Below are positions 7,138-15,889 of a stretch of 39,317 nt of DNA, piece by piece. The notes below the pieces were generated by a model. That model had not been told where the DNA came from, did no database searches, and saw nothing but the letters and a program-made list of their open reading frames with translations. The position numbers were made by a program, and so were the translations under genes. Positions within the stretch are counted from its first letter, which is position 1. Each line of letters begins with the position of its first letter. Source of the stretch: Verrucomicrobiaceae bacterium (lineage in GTDB: Bacteria > Verrucomicrobiota > Verrucomicrobiia > Verrucomicrobiales > DEV007); assembly GCA_004211885.1 (NCBI GenBank), contig SHBV01000027.1:1-39317 (forward strand), in the 5' to 3' direction.

Positions 7138-8574
7138 TTATTTTGTGTAATAAACTTCTGGGGGGATTTGTTGAGAGTTTATGTTTGGCCCTTCATAGGA
7201 AACATCTAGCTTCTGATCGCCGCTATTCTCAAAGAAGGTAATGCTAATTGGATGCATTCCTGCCCTTAGGCGTATCAGGCCAACCGCGCTTATCACTCCA
7301 TGGAGGCCATCATTATCCACAAGAAGTTGATTTCCTATTGATAGTTGACTCCCATCATCAGATGACAGCTTAAAAGTGTATAGGCCTTCATCTTTAATTT
7401 TTATAAATCCAGTAAAGCGCAATCCGTAATCTTCACCGTTTTCAGAAACGAAAGCTTGTTCTGTAGGAATTTTAACAGTGCCTTCCTTTACTGTTTCTAA
7501 TGAATTAAAGTCCGGTAATTTATTCCATTTGCCAGAAAATGCTTCGAAATGTATTCCTGGTTTCATTCCTTCTTCAGGTACAGGCTCTAGCAGTTCTAAT
7601 TCTGATAGGGTTAGACTTAACGTTGCCTTTTCTTTTTCGCGGATGTATTCGATTTCGAGCGTTTCTTCAGGGCCCTTATCAATTAGGGCGAATAAATATT
7701 CAAACCCATTTTTGATTAAGGATTCATCAATTTTCGTTATGATGTCACCTGTAACTAATCCCGCTTTTTGTGCAGGTGATCTATCTGCTACTGATAAAAT
7801 CTTAGCAGTTGATTCATGCATATCAATTTTGACTCCGATCCAGAATCCGTACCGCAATTCTGGGGATAGCATTCGTGGGAAAACTTCCCGAATTCTGTCG
7901 ATGGCGATTGCAAAGTTTATATTCTCTGAGCCGAGTTGCTTTGATGTGATGGTTCCTATTTGTTCCCCTAGCGCATTAATTAAAGGTCCTCCGGAATTCC
8001 CACCGCTCACGGCGGCGCTAGTCTGTATCATCGAAGGAAGGAATGCTGCTCCTGTAGAAGTGGAGCGATTAATGCCGCTTATTATTCCTTTGGAAACTGA
8101 ATGATTTAAACCTCCAGGGTTTCCAATCGTTAAGATTGGTTCGCCAAGCATTAGATCATTGCTTCGGCCGATTGGAAGAGGTTGCAAAGGGCTCTCGGTA
8201 TCAATTTTTATAATTGCTAAGTCTTCTGAGCTCATTTTGGCAATTGTCTTAAATGGTAAAGGGGTTTTTCCATATAAAATTGCATTGCCTTGTATGATTC
8301 CACTTATGACGTGCTCATTAGTTAAAAGATAGCCTGATTCATGGATGACAGAGGCGCTTCCAGCTTGCACGTTGTAGACTCCAGGCGTTCCTGATTCTTT
8401 AAATGTCTGAATGGAGGCGACCGAAGGGAGTGATTTTTTGATGATCTGTACGGTTTTAGTGATCCGTTCTGGAGCCGGATCTGTTACTCCTTCCTGGCCT
8501 GGACCCCAAATCATGCATGTAGTGTGCACAACAAAAAATATGAGGATTTTTTTTGTGTGAGAGTGACAGTACAT
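7138..8574 (-). CDS. HtrA/DegP-type serine protease with PDZ and C-terminal PA14 domain
   Basis: A 478-residue exported protein. A hydrophobic N-terminal stretch (KKILIFFVVHTTCMIWG) acts as signal or anchor. The trypsin-like domain (about 45-235) has the full triad: His88 in LTNEHV, Asp118 in SEDLAI, Ser194 in GNSGGPL. One PDZ domain follows (about 243-325; AGLVTGDIITKID). Residues about 340-475 look like a PA14 domain (EDYGLRFTGFIKI, GLYTFKLSSDDGSQLSI, a beta-sandwich often binding carbohydrate). HtrA proteins normally have one or two PDZ domains and no PA14, so the fusion suggests a protease held on a glycan or on a cell-surface substrate. It lies 49 bases after a sulfatase gene in the same direction. 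Domain borders are estimated by eye. Confidence 0.9.
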   Translation of the reverse strand: MYCHSHTKKILIFFVVHTTCMIWGPGQEGVTDPAPERITKTVQIIKKSLPSVASIQTFKESGTPGVYNVQAGSASVIHESGYLLTNEHVISGIIQGNAILYGKTPLPFKTIAKMSSEDLAIIKIDTESPLQPLPIGRSNDLMLGEPILTIGNPGGLNHSVSKGIISGINRSTSTGAAFLPSMIQTSAAVSGGNSGGPLINALGEQIGTITSKQLGSENINFAIAIDRIREVFPRMLSPELRYGFWIGVKIDMHESTAKILSVADRSPAQKAGLVTGDIITKIDESLIKNGFEYLFALIDKGPEETLEIEYIREKEKATLSLTLSELELLEPVPEEGMKPGIHFEAFSGKWNKLPDFNSLETVKEGTVKIPTEQAFVSENGEDYGLRFTGFIKIKDEGLYTFKLSSDDGSQLSIGNQLLVDNDGLHGVISAVGLIRLRAGMHPISITFFENSGDQKLDVSYEGPNINSQQIPPEVYYTK

Positions 8575-8623
8575 AATTTTCTTAGGGAATTAGATGATTC
8601 TGTGAGGTGTGGATTTGTATATT

Positions 8624-10060
8624 TTACTTCTTATTACGATTCCTTTTGTGTAATTCGTCAATTGCACTTTGTTCAGCTTTTTCATCAAATTTAGGGTTTG
8701 GCTGGGTTGGGACGGGTGCCTTAACTTGATGTCTCCATTTGCGTAGGGATGAGAGCAAGGACGAAACTATTTCAGGTTGATCAGTTGAAAGATTCTTACT
8801 CTCACTAATATCATTTTCCAAGTTGAAGAGTTCGGTCCGTCCGTCTTCGAAATATTCGATGAGTTTCCATTTTCCTTTCCTAATTACGCCGCAGGGTCGT
8901 GCCCGGAATAGGGGGTCAGGTTGTTCATTGTATCTTTGATAGCTTTGCAAATAGGCTGGGAAGTGCCAATACAAGGATCTCTCCCTAATTTCTTTTTCTT
9001 TCAATAATGGAACTAAACTAATTCCATCCAAGTTGTGATTTTCGTTGATTTGCCCTCCTGTGATTTCGCAGATCGTGGGGTACAGATCTACTGCCGTGAT
9101 TGGAGTTTCGCACTTGGATCCGGAACGGACTACTTTTGGCCAGTTTATGAAAAAAGGAACGCGTATTCCTCCTTCGTAGTAAGTTCCTTTGTAACCTTTG
9201 AGCGGATGCATTGAGGTAGCGGGTCCGTATCCTCCATTGTCAGAGTAAAAAATGATGACTGTTTTTTCTTTTATGCCTAGGGAATTAAGGGTGGTTATAA
9301 TTTTCCCAACTCCATCATCAACACTCTTAATCATTGCAGCCATGGTCGTATCTTTGTGCAATTTTCCAGAGGGTTTATTCTCAAAGTATTCCTTGTCTTT
9401 GTTCTTTGCTTGGATTGGAGTGTGAACTGCAAAATGGGTGAGGTATAGTAGCCATGGGAGTTTACTTTTTTTATTGATGAACTTAATAGCTTCTGAAGTG
9501 AGAGTGTCTGTTAGATATTCGTTTTTATCGACCTTGGTGAGTCCTTTAATTTTCCCATGTGGCGGGAAGTATCCTTTTGGTGGGCTTCCTGATTTGCTTC
9601 CACCAATATTAAGATCAAAGCCATGAAGCGTGGGATCGGAACTTAAGTGCCATTTTCCAATGGATGCAGTGGCATAACCAGCTTCTTTAGCGACTTTAGC
9701 CCAAGTGGAAATCTCCGGACTTAATGTGTTGGTCCCGGCAATGTGAATGAGTCTGCGGTATACTGATTTCCCCCTTGGTCCCGTTCCTACATTATATATT
9801 TTGTGACGGGGGCTGTATTGCCCTGATAAGAGACAGGCTCGAGAAGGAGCGCAATTAGCAGCACCTGCATAAGCGTTTGAGAAAACCATTCCCCCCTTTG
9901 CCAGGCTATCTATGTTAGGAGTCTCATAAAAATCCGATCCAGCGTAGCTAGTGTCCCGCCAACCGAAGTCGTCGAGGTAAATGAATAAAATATTAGGCTT
10001 ATCCTCTTTTGCTTTTGACAGTACAGAGAATAAAAGAAGAAAAGATGCAATTAGGCGCAT
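8624..10060 (-). CDS. Exported sulfatase (arylsulfatase family, FGly type)
   Basis: A 478-residue S1-family sulfatase. Signal peptide MRLIASFLLLFSVLSKA. The metal-binding start LYLDD-type motif reads IYLDDFGW (residues 27-34). Cys70 in CAPSRACLLSG is the residue converted to formylglycine. Further family motifs are GKWHL, HFAVHTP and YSDNGGYGP. It hydrolyses sulfate esters, probably on carbohydrates, in the periplasm or outside. It needs a formylglycine-generating enzyme, not seen in this window. It lies 16 bases after the DUF1080 gene, so the two are likely cotranscribed. The C-terminal end is basic (HKRNRNKK). Confidence 0.95.
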   Translation of the reverse strand: MRLIASFLLLFSVLSKAKEDKPNILFIYLDDFGWRDTSYAGSDFYETPNIDSLAKGGMVFSNAYAGAANCAPSRACLLSGQYSPRHKIYNVGTGPRGKSVYRRLIHIAGTNTLSPEISTWAKVAKEAGYATASIGKWHLSSDPTLHGFDLNIGGSKSGSPPKGYFPPHGKIKGLTKVDKNEYLTDTLTSEAIKFINKKSKLPWLLYLTHFAVHTPIQAKNKDKEYFENKPSGKLHKDTTMAAMIKSVDDGVGKIITTLNSLGIKEKTVIIFYSDNGGYGPATSMHPLKGYKGTYYEGGIRVPFFINWPKVVRSGSKCETPITAVDLYPTICEITGGQINENHNLDGISLVPLLKEKEIRERSLYWHFPAYLQSYQRYNEQPDPLFRARPCGVIRKGKWKLIEYFEDGRTELFNLENDISESKNLSTDQPEIVSSLLSSLRKWRHQVKAPVPTQPNPKFDEKAEQSAIDELHKRNRNKK

Positions 10061-10076
10061 GTATAAGATCGAGCTT

Positions 10077-10904
10077 TTATAGCTCTTTTATCTTAATGTT
10101 GCGCCACTGGACTGTTAAAGGTCCTGCATTTTTTCCTATGCCATGTACCTGTAAGCCAATTAATCCTGTTGAATGTGTTTTATAGATTGCTTCATCGGTT
10201 AAATCTTCAATTTTATTGCCGTTAATCCAAGTTTGAATTCTGTTTCCTTTAGCAATGATTCGGTACTTGTTCCATTCACCATCTTTGAAGTGTTTGTGGG
10301 GCTTGAGACGTTCCTTTGGAGTTAACCAACCTCTTCCCGTTGCCTCACCATAGACATATCCTGCTTCTGCACCATTTTGTCCGCTCGCTTCAATTTCAAC
10401 TTGGGGTCCATTTACGCGGCCTCCATATTTGCTGGAAGGGTTCTTTAATTGTGAACGAATCTGAACTCCGGAATTGAGTTTATTATTACATTTAACTTCG
10501 AATTCGAGTTCAAAGTCAGAATAACTTTTATCAGTACATAAGAATGTGTTGCCGCTCCCTTTGGCAGTAGTTCCTAATATCGAATTTTCATGAATTTTGT
10601 AGGTGGCGTAACCACTTTTGATTGACCAGCCATCTAAGTTCTTAGTGTCTTGATCGAAGAGAGTTGTAAAAGATTTATTTGGTATCCCTTTTATTTTATC
10701 TTGTTCGAGATTTTTTGATATCCACTTTGCAAGGGTTGAACTGCCGTTACCATAACCTCCTGGAAGAGGTCTAAAGTCTCGAGTTTGAATCTTAGGTGGA
10801 TCGCCCCAATGCGCCGGGAATTTCTTTTTGTTAAAGGCTTCGGCGGTGAAGGTTAATAGAATCAATCCGAAATATGACAGGCAGAGGAGAGTTAGAGTCT
10901 TCAT
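10077..10904 (-). CDS. DUF1080 (3-keto-disaccharide hydrolase-like) exported protein
   Basis: A 275-residue protein with signal peptide MKTLTLLCLSYFGLILLTFTAEA. From residue about 80 it shows the DUF1080 pattern: LFDQDTKNLDGWSI, FELEFEVK, NSGVQIRSQL, GPQVEIEASG, NKYRIIAKGNRIQTWING, GLIGLQVHG. This LamG-like beta-sandwich family is abundant in Planctomycetes and Verrucomicrobia; some members hydrolyse 3-keto-glycosides. It heads the four-gene minus-strand group with the sulfatase, HtrA-PA14 and Gfo/Idh/MocA genes. A Gfo/Idh/MocA dehydrogenase with a DUF1080 protein would suit 3-keto-sugar metabolism, but that is inference. The first ~75 residues after the signal are not recognised. Confidence 0.9.
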   Translation of the reverse strand: MKTLTLLCLSYFGLILLTFTAEAFNKKKFPAHWGDPPKIQTRDFRPLPGGYGNGSSTLAKWISKNLEQDKIKGIPNKSFTTLFDQDTKNLDGWSIKSGYATYKIHENSILGTTAKGSGNTFLCTDKSYSDFELEFEVKCNNKLNSGVQIRSQLKNPSSKYGGRVNGPQVEIEASGQNGAEAGYVYGEATGRGWLTPKERLKPHKHFKDGEWNKYRIIAKGNRIQTWINGNKIEDLTDEAIYKTHSTGLIGLQVHGIGKNAGPLTVQWRNIKIKEL

Positions 10905-11058
10905 TTTATTGTAACAATATTAAGCTGTAAATGGTCTTTAGGTCTATCTAGAAAACATTTCAATTTTGGGAGTGGATAGGCGCAGAAACAAATGTAATTA
11001 TCAACTTATGCAAATTACCATATTATAAGTAAAAATTATTATTTTATTTAATTGTATT

Positions 11059-12255
11059 ATGCCGCAACCCTCATCTGATAATCAACATGAAGAAGCCGAT
11101 TTGTTTTTAGGTGAAGAGGCGACTTCATTTGATGGCCTGTCTGCCGCCAATGAAAATTTTGAGGACAATGAGGATGCTTTAATTATAAAAAAATCAAAAA
11201 AAATAGATACCGATAGGAGTTTAGATGACACTGAAGAAGTAAAGATTTACAGAGGGAAGGTGTCGGATGATGAAGGTACTGACGCAGTCTATGGTGATTT
11301 AATAGAATCGATTGATTCTAATGGTTCTGGTAAAGAATTGAATGATTCTGAAGACCTTAATTTGGGTGTAGATATTTTTAGTTCTGTGAAACTTCCCATG
11401 GGGTTGGTTCTTGAGCCTCTGTATCAGAAAAAAAAGAGTACCTTTAAATTTAAAGCGATAGTGTTTATTGCGGTCAGTCTTTTTGTGTTCATTGTTTTTT
11501 TATTATGGGGTGGAAAAAATGATGAGTCTGGTGACTCTGACGCTAATTCGAGCGGGTCATTAAAAAATTCAGCGGGTCACCTTCTAAAACCCTTAATCCC
11601 TATTGAAGGCGAAAGTGCCGCAGACATTCAATTTCGCGTTAGAGATACACTTGAAAAGTTTTTTGGAGTCACGAATAAAGAAGAGCTGTATGGCGTCATA
11701 AGGAAGAACGTGAGCACTTTAGATCGGGTGGCTGATTATTATTCAAGGAACGAATTTTTAGTTCCCAGACTAAATAGTGTTGATTCAGTTTTAAAATTTG
11801 AAGACCCATCTAATTTTTGGATTGCAAATATCACAGTTCAAGATCACATCCGAGCCCGCTCTGTAATATTGGAAGACTCTGATAGTGGGTTCCTATTGGA
11901 TTGGGAGGAGTTCGTAAGATACAGCCCTATGAGTTGGAAGGATTTTATTGATAATAAGAGCCTAGAGGCAATTAATTTTCGCGTTAGGGCAACTCTTGAA
12001 CTGAATCCGGGTTTTGCGTTCCCAGATAGGTCAAAATGGACATGTGTTCGCATAGATGACTGGAAATCAGATGATATTTTATTTGGCTACGTGGCAGCTG
12101 GAACTGAATTGTCACAGAGAATTAAAAAAGTTTTATATGATGAATGGCAGAAAGATTGTGTCCTGAGGCTTCAGTTCCCAGAGGATGCCAAGGGGGGAAT
12201 TAATCAAGTGCACATTTTAGATTTAATTAATGATAGCTGGGTTGAATTTGACTAA
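11059..12255 (+). CDS. Single-pass membrane protein of unknown function
   Basis: A 398-residue protein I do not recognise. Residues 1-130 are strongly acidic and look disordered (many Asp, Glu, Ser). One transmembrane helix lies at about 132-150 (FKAIVFIAVSLFVFIVFLLW), preceded by Lys-rich residues, so the acidic part is predicted in the cytoplasm and residues 155-398 outside. The outer part looks folded, mixed alpha/beta, with no obvious catalytic motif. No Shine-Dalgarno is visible before ATG 11059. The layout resembles the protein at the window start (acidic soluble part plus one helix), but there is no visible sequence similarity. Confidence 0.75.
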   Translation: MPQPSSDNQHEEADLFLGEEATSFDGLSAANENFEDNEDALIIKKSKKIDTDRSLDDTEEVKIYRGKVSDDEGTDAVYGDLIESIDSNGSGKELNDSEDLNLGVDIFSSVKLPMGLVLEPLYQKKKSTFKFKAIVFIAVSLFVFIVFLLWGGKNDESGDSDANSSGSLKNSAGHLLKPLIPIEGESAADIQFRVRDTLEKFFGVTNKEELYGVIRKNVSTLDRVADYYSRNEFLVPRLNSVDSVLKFEDPSNFWIANITVQDHIRARSVILEDSDSGFLLDWEEFVRYSPMSWKDFIDNKSLEAINFRVRATLELNPGFAFPDRSKWTCVRIDDWKSDDILFGYVAAGTELSQRIKKVLYDEWQKDCVLRLQFPEDAKGGINQVHILDLINDSWVEFD

Positions 12256-12340
12256 TTGGCCTGGTTGTGAATAATCTTTTATATCTGGAATAACTGAGGC
12301 TTCATTATTTTAGTTTATAAATTTAAATCACTTAAATAAA

Positions 12341-12802
12341 ATGGGAATTGAAGATTCGGCAGTGATTAAAGGAGACCCCGTTAAGCAATTTTCATTAATG
12401 CTGGAAAATCGTATCGGTGCTATGCACTCGATGATTAAATTATTGAACGATTCAAAAGTTTATGTGCTTGGTTTTAGTATACAAGATTCATTTGATGTGA
12501 CTATTCTTAGGCTGGTTGTTAGTGATCCAGATCTTACTGAAACGCTGTTTATCGAAAGGGGAATTCCTTATGTTGTTAATGAGATTGTTGTTGTCCAATT
12601 GAGCGAAGGGTCGACTTCTCTTGCTCCATGCCTTGCGGCTCTGTCTGCTGCCGAGACTAACATACATACTAGCTATCCGCTCAATATCAGTGACGAGGGA
12701 AGGTCCCTAGTGGCTTTGACTGCAGAGGACGCAGATTTTGCTTCTGTGGCTCTACAGAATGGCGGATTTAAACTTTTATTTCAAGGTGATTTGAGCCGCT
12801 AG
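12341..12802 (+). CDS. ACT-domain protein (probable tandem ACT)
   Basis: A 153-residue cytoplasmic protein. Residues about 14-80 match the ACT pattern (FSLMLENRIGAMHSMIKLLNDSKVYVLGFSI style beta-alpha-beta; Gly at the ligand turn), and residues about 85-150 look like a second, weaker ACT unit (LAALSAAETNIHTSYPL). ACT domains bind amino acids or other small ligands. No enzyme domain is attached, so it may be a free-standing regulator or sensor. It lies 85 bases downstream of the membrane protein and converges with the glycosyltransferase gene 9 bases away. Confidence 0.75.
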   Translation: MGIEDSAVIKGDPVKQFSLMLENRIGAMHSMIKLLNDSKVYVLGFSIQDSFDVTILRLVVSDPDLTETLFIERGIPYVVNEIVVVQLSEGSTSLAPCLAALSAAETNIHTSYPLNISDEGRSLVALTAEDADFASVALQNGGFKLLFQGDLSR

Positions 12803-12811
12803 TGAGGTCAC

Positions 12812-13975
12812 TTATAGAGTTGCGATTTTCGCCACTTTATGTGCCGTTTTTACGTGGCCATTTTTTTTGGCGGCCTTTCGCATGGATAGCCACTTCGCAC
12901 CGTTCTCCTTTAATATATTTTGAATTGTTACTTCTAGATTTTCAGGGTTTGTTGTAATTAATCCTGCTCCGTAATTAGCAATTAATTCTGCGTTACCTTC
13001 TTCTTGTCCAGGTATCATAGAGTCTATGATCATTGGGCAAGATGAGGCGAGTGCTTCTTGAACTGATGCGCCTCCGGCCTTGCCAATTACTAAATGATGT
13101 TTGTTTAGCAGTTCAGGCATATTGTTTGTCCATTCTATGATTCGGGTTTCATTGTCTGCTTCAGTATTGACTGAGCTTCTTAACCTTTGCGCATGTCTTC
13201 CTAGAACGATTGTTAATGAGATGTTGTAGGCTGAATCTTTCTTTATTTTATGAAGTGCCTTGAGTGTTTTTTTGACGTGTTTTGTTTTTGCCGATGGAGT
13301 ATAGAGTATTTTAAATTGGGTTGGCGTTTTTCTTTCCATTGGATTTGATGAGTAATTTTCAAATAATGGAGATACCGGGAATCCAGTGATGTGAATTCTT
13401 TTTTCGGGGATTCCATTTTCTAAAAAGAAATCAGCCGAGATTTGATCCAATACTAGAAAATTTCCTGAAGTTTTGTTCAGCCATGCTCTATTGATCGACT
13501 TTGAGTCAGTTACCATAGTGATAAGTTTGAATGGTAGCGGCTGAGATCCAAAGATTCTCTCTATTAGATTTCCGTACAAAGGATAAGTGCTTATGACTGT
13601 TTTGGGTTTTGTTTTTTGTAGGTAGGCAGCAGTGCCACGGGTGACGGTAGGCATCAAGTCGAAGGACTCGTCTCCAAATGAAATGTTATCTGCTATACGG
13701 TATAACTGTTTCCATATACTAGGATATCGAGTAGTAATAAATCGGTAACCTTTGGTTAGGCACTGCATTATTGATGGGTGAATTGTATTGAGTAGATCTA
13801 GGGCTCCGCTATTGGGAATCTTTAAGTCGTTTAGTGCGGTAACAATGTTTTTAGCGGCGGTATTATGGCCATCACCAAAGGATGCGGTTAATACAGATAC
13901 AAAATTATCTTTTTCAAAAGAATCCACCCCTTTATTTACATTTTTCTTTAAGTTGTTCCGTCGACTCTGGGGCAA
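12812..13975 (-). CDS. MGDG synthase-like glycosyltransferase (GT28 type)
   Basis: A 387-residue protein, or slightly shorter: the first start is TTG at 13975, and a GTG a few codons inside is also possible. Residues about 25-160 carry the MGDG-synthase N-terminal pattern (LTASFGDGHNTAAKNIVTAL, then a helix with YPSIWKQLYRI), and the C-terminal half has the GT28 donor-site features (GKAGGASVQEALASSCPMI and PGQEEGNAELI). The family transfers sugar from UDP-sugars to diacylglycerol or related lipids, or builds undecaprenyl-linked glycans, at the membrane. A role in glycolipid synthesis is likely. The gene stands alone on its strand. Confidence 0.88.
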   Translation of the reverse strand: MPQSRRNNLKKNVNKGVDSFEKDNFVSVLTASFGDGHNTAAKNIVTALNDLKIPNSGALDLLNTIHPSIMQCLTKGYRFITTRYPSIWKQLYRIADNISFGDESFDLMPTVTRGTAAYLQKTKPKTVISTYPLYGNLIERIFGSQPLPFKLITMVTDSKSINRAWLNKTSGNFLVLDQISADFFLENGIPEKRIHITGFPVSPLFENYSSNPMERKTPTQFKILYTPSAKTKHVKKTLKALHKIKKDSAYNISLTIVLGRHAQRLRSSVNTEADNETRIIEWTNNMPELLNKHHLVIGKAGGASVQEALASSCPMIIDSMIPGQEEGNAELIANYGAGLITTNPENLEVTIQNILKENGAKWLSMRKAAKKNGHVKTAHKVAKIATL

Positions 13976-14069
13976 TGTATCTATCTTAATTGTTTAAGGG
14001 CAGAACTAATAGACCTGACTAATAATTCTGCATGGATTTTTGTAAAAATAAAATGCTATTATATTATCT

Positions 14070-15188
14070 ATGAATGTCGATGGTAAAGCTTACCGAACGG
14101 TTTGGGCTGATAATGAAAGCTCAAGTCTTTCTGTAAAAATAATTGATCAAAAAAAGTTGCCGTTTTTCTTTGAGTTTAAAGAACTTTTATCTGTCTCTGA
14201 TGTAATTAGGGCAATCGCTGATATGCATGTAAGAGGAGCTGGATGCATTGGTGTTACGGCAGCTTACGGGATGTGGTTAGCTGCTAATGAGAGTCGGGGA
14301 GATTTAATTCAACTAAAGTCGTTCGCGGATTCTTTAATGTGCTCTAGGCCCACTGCAACAAATCTTGTGTGGGCAGTTGAGAGGCAATTAAGTGTGTTGA
14401 TCAATGCCGATCCCGCAGATTGGACTGAGATTGCCTTGAAAGAAGCTGAGTTAATCTCCGACGAAGATGCTAATTGGTGCCGCAGTATTGGGGAGAATGG
14501 AAAGGAACTGCTTTTGGATATAGCTAAAAATAAATCTGATGATCAAACGGTTAACATACTTACGCATTGTAATGCTGGTTGGCTTGCTTTTGCTGATTGG
14601 GGTTCTGCTACTGCCCCTATTTATGCAGCGCATAGGGATGGTTTACCAATTCATGTTTGGGTTGATGAGACACGTCCATTGAATCAAGGTTCACGTCTTA
14701 CTGCATGGGAACTTGGCCAGGAAGGGGTTCCTCATACAGTGATTGCAGATAATGTGGGGGGACATCTTATGAATATAGGAAAGGTCGATATTGTTATAAC
14801 CGGTACTGATAGAACGACTCGATATGGGGACGTTGCTAACAAAATTGGAACTTATCTTAAGGCTCTTGCGGCCCATGATAATGGAATCCCTTTTTATGTT
14901 GCCTTGCCTTCTTCTACTTTTGATTGGACTGCATCGGAGGGGGGGCTTGAAATTCCAATAGAAGAGCGTAACCAAGATGAGGTCAGAAGTATCGAAGGAT
15001 TATCTGCCGAGGGAGAACTGGTTGGCGTTGAGCTTGCTATGCCCTGTGTTTCATATGCGAATTATGCATTTGATGTTACTCCATCTAGGCTTGTTACGGG
15101 CCTTATTACCGAACGTGGTGTGTGTGATGCCTCAGAAAAGGGAGTTATGGAACTATTTCCTGATAAAAAACAACTTTGCAGTAGTTGA
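14070..15188 (+). CDS. mtnA: S-methyl-5-thioribose-1-phosphate isomerase
   Basis: A 372-residue cytoplasmic enzyme of the eIF2B-related family that isomerises 5-methylthioribose 1-phosphate to the ribulose form in methionine salvage. The key motifs are present: RGAGCIGVTAAYG (residues 55-67), LTHCNAG with active-site Cys167, WVDETRPLNQGSRLTAWEL, and GTDR with Asp247 as general acid/base. The family usually has GADR, so Thr replaces Ala. Length is slightly above the usual ~350. No other mtn genes are near, so the pathway is probably scattered. Confidence 0.96.
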   Translation: MNVDGKAYRTVWADNESSSLSVKIIDQKKLPFFFEFKELLSVSDVIRAIADMHVRGAGCIGVTAAYGMWLAANESRGDLIQLKSFADSLMCSRPTATNLVWAVERQLSVLINADPADWTEIALKEAELISDEDANWCRSIGENGKELLLDIAKNKSDDQTVNILTHCNAGWLAFADWGSATAPIYAAHRDGLPIHVWVDETRPLNQGSRLTAWELGQEGVPHTVIADNVGGHLMNIGKVDIVITGTDRTTRYGDVANKIGTYLKALAAHDNGIPFYVALPSSTFDWTASEGGLEIPIEERNQDEVRSIEGLSAEGELVGVELAMPCVSYANYAFDVTPSRLVTGLITERGVCDASEKGVMELFPDKKQLCSS

Positions 15189-15247
15189 TTTAAATTGTTT
15201 TTTATCGTGGTTCGACAAGTACATAACGACAAGCTATATGAAATGTA

Positions 15248-15889
15248 ATGGCATTAGGCAGATTTATTAGTTTTGAAGGTTCTGAAGGATGCGGTAAGTC
15301 CACGCAGATCAAGCGCCTATGTGAACGTCTCCAAGGTATTGGGCATGAGGTCTTACTTACAAGAGAGCCTGGAGGCACTGAGTTGGGTGAATGTATCAGG
15401 GATCTATTGCAACATGCACCTGAAGGCGAGAACATGACTTCTGAATCCGAGCTTCTTTTATTTGCTGCTAGCCGCGCACAGCTTGTGAGGAGAGTCATTA
15501 AGCCAAAAATAAATGCAGGCGCCTATGTTCTGGCTGATAGGTTTCATGATTCTACGACAATTTATCAAGGCATTGCTCGAGGCTTAGGAGAAGAGATTGT
15601 TTCGGTGATGAATGATTTTGCGGTTGGAGATTGCTTGCCTGATTGTACGTTTTTATTGGATATAAGTGTAGTCGAAGGTCGTGAAAGGATTCGAGCTAGG
15701 TCTGGTGGCCAAGAGGATCGAATGGAACGAGAGCCTGATTCTTTTTTTGAGAAGGTGCGCGTAGGCTACCTCGAACTTGCAAATAATAATCCGGAGAGGT
15801 TTGTGTTACTTGACGCTTCTAAACCCGCTGATGAATTAGAGTTAGAAATATGGGACAACCTAAATAAAAAATATGGCGTTGGATCTTGA
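15248..15889 (+). CDS. tmk: Thymidylate kinase
   Basis: A 213-residue enzyme phosphorylating dTMP to dTDP for DNA synthesis. P-loop GSEGCGKST at residues 11-19, DRFHDST in place of the common DRY..S motif, TREPGGTELGE for nucleotide binding, and the LID-like region RIRARSGGQEDRME. Its end overlaps the holB start by 17 bases, which implies translational coupling. The tmk-holB order is common in bacteria. The stop TGA is followed directly by TAG. Confidence 0.97.
   Translation: MALGRFISFEGSEGCGKSTQIKRLCERLQGIGHEVLLTREPGGTELGECIRDLLQHAPEGENMTSESELLLFAASRAQLVRRVIKPKINAGAYVLADRFHDSTTIYQGIARGLGEEIVSVMNDFAVGDCLPDCTFLLDISVVEGRERIRARSGGQEDRMEREPDSFFEKVRVGYLELANNNPERFVLLDASKPADELELEIWDNLNKKYGVGS

Noticed and set aside
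7478..8104. 208-codon plus-strand frame inside the HtrA gene
   Set aside because: It lies wholly within a protease gene with intact catalytic motifs and reads as low-information sequence.
15887..15889. UGA at the end of tmk as Sec
   Set aside because: The UGA is followed at once by TAG, and the protein is already full length.
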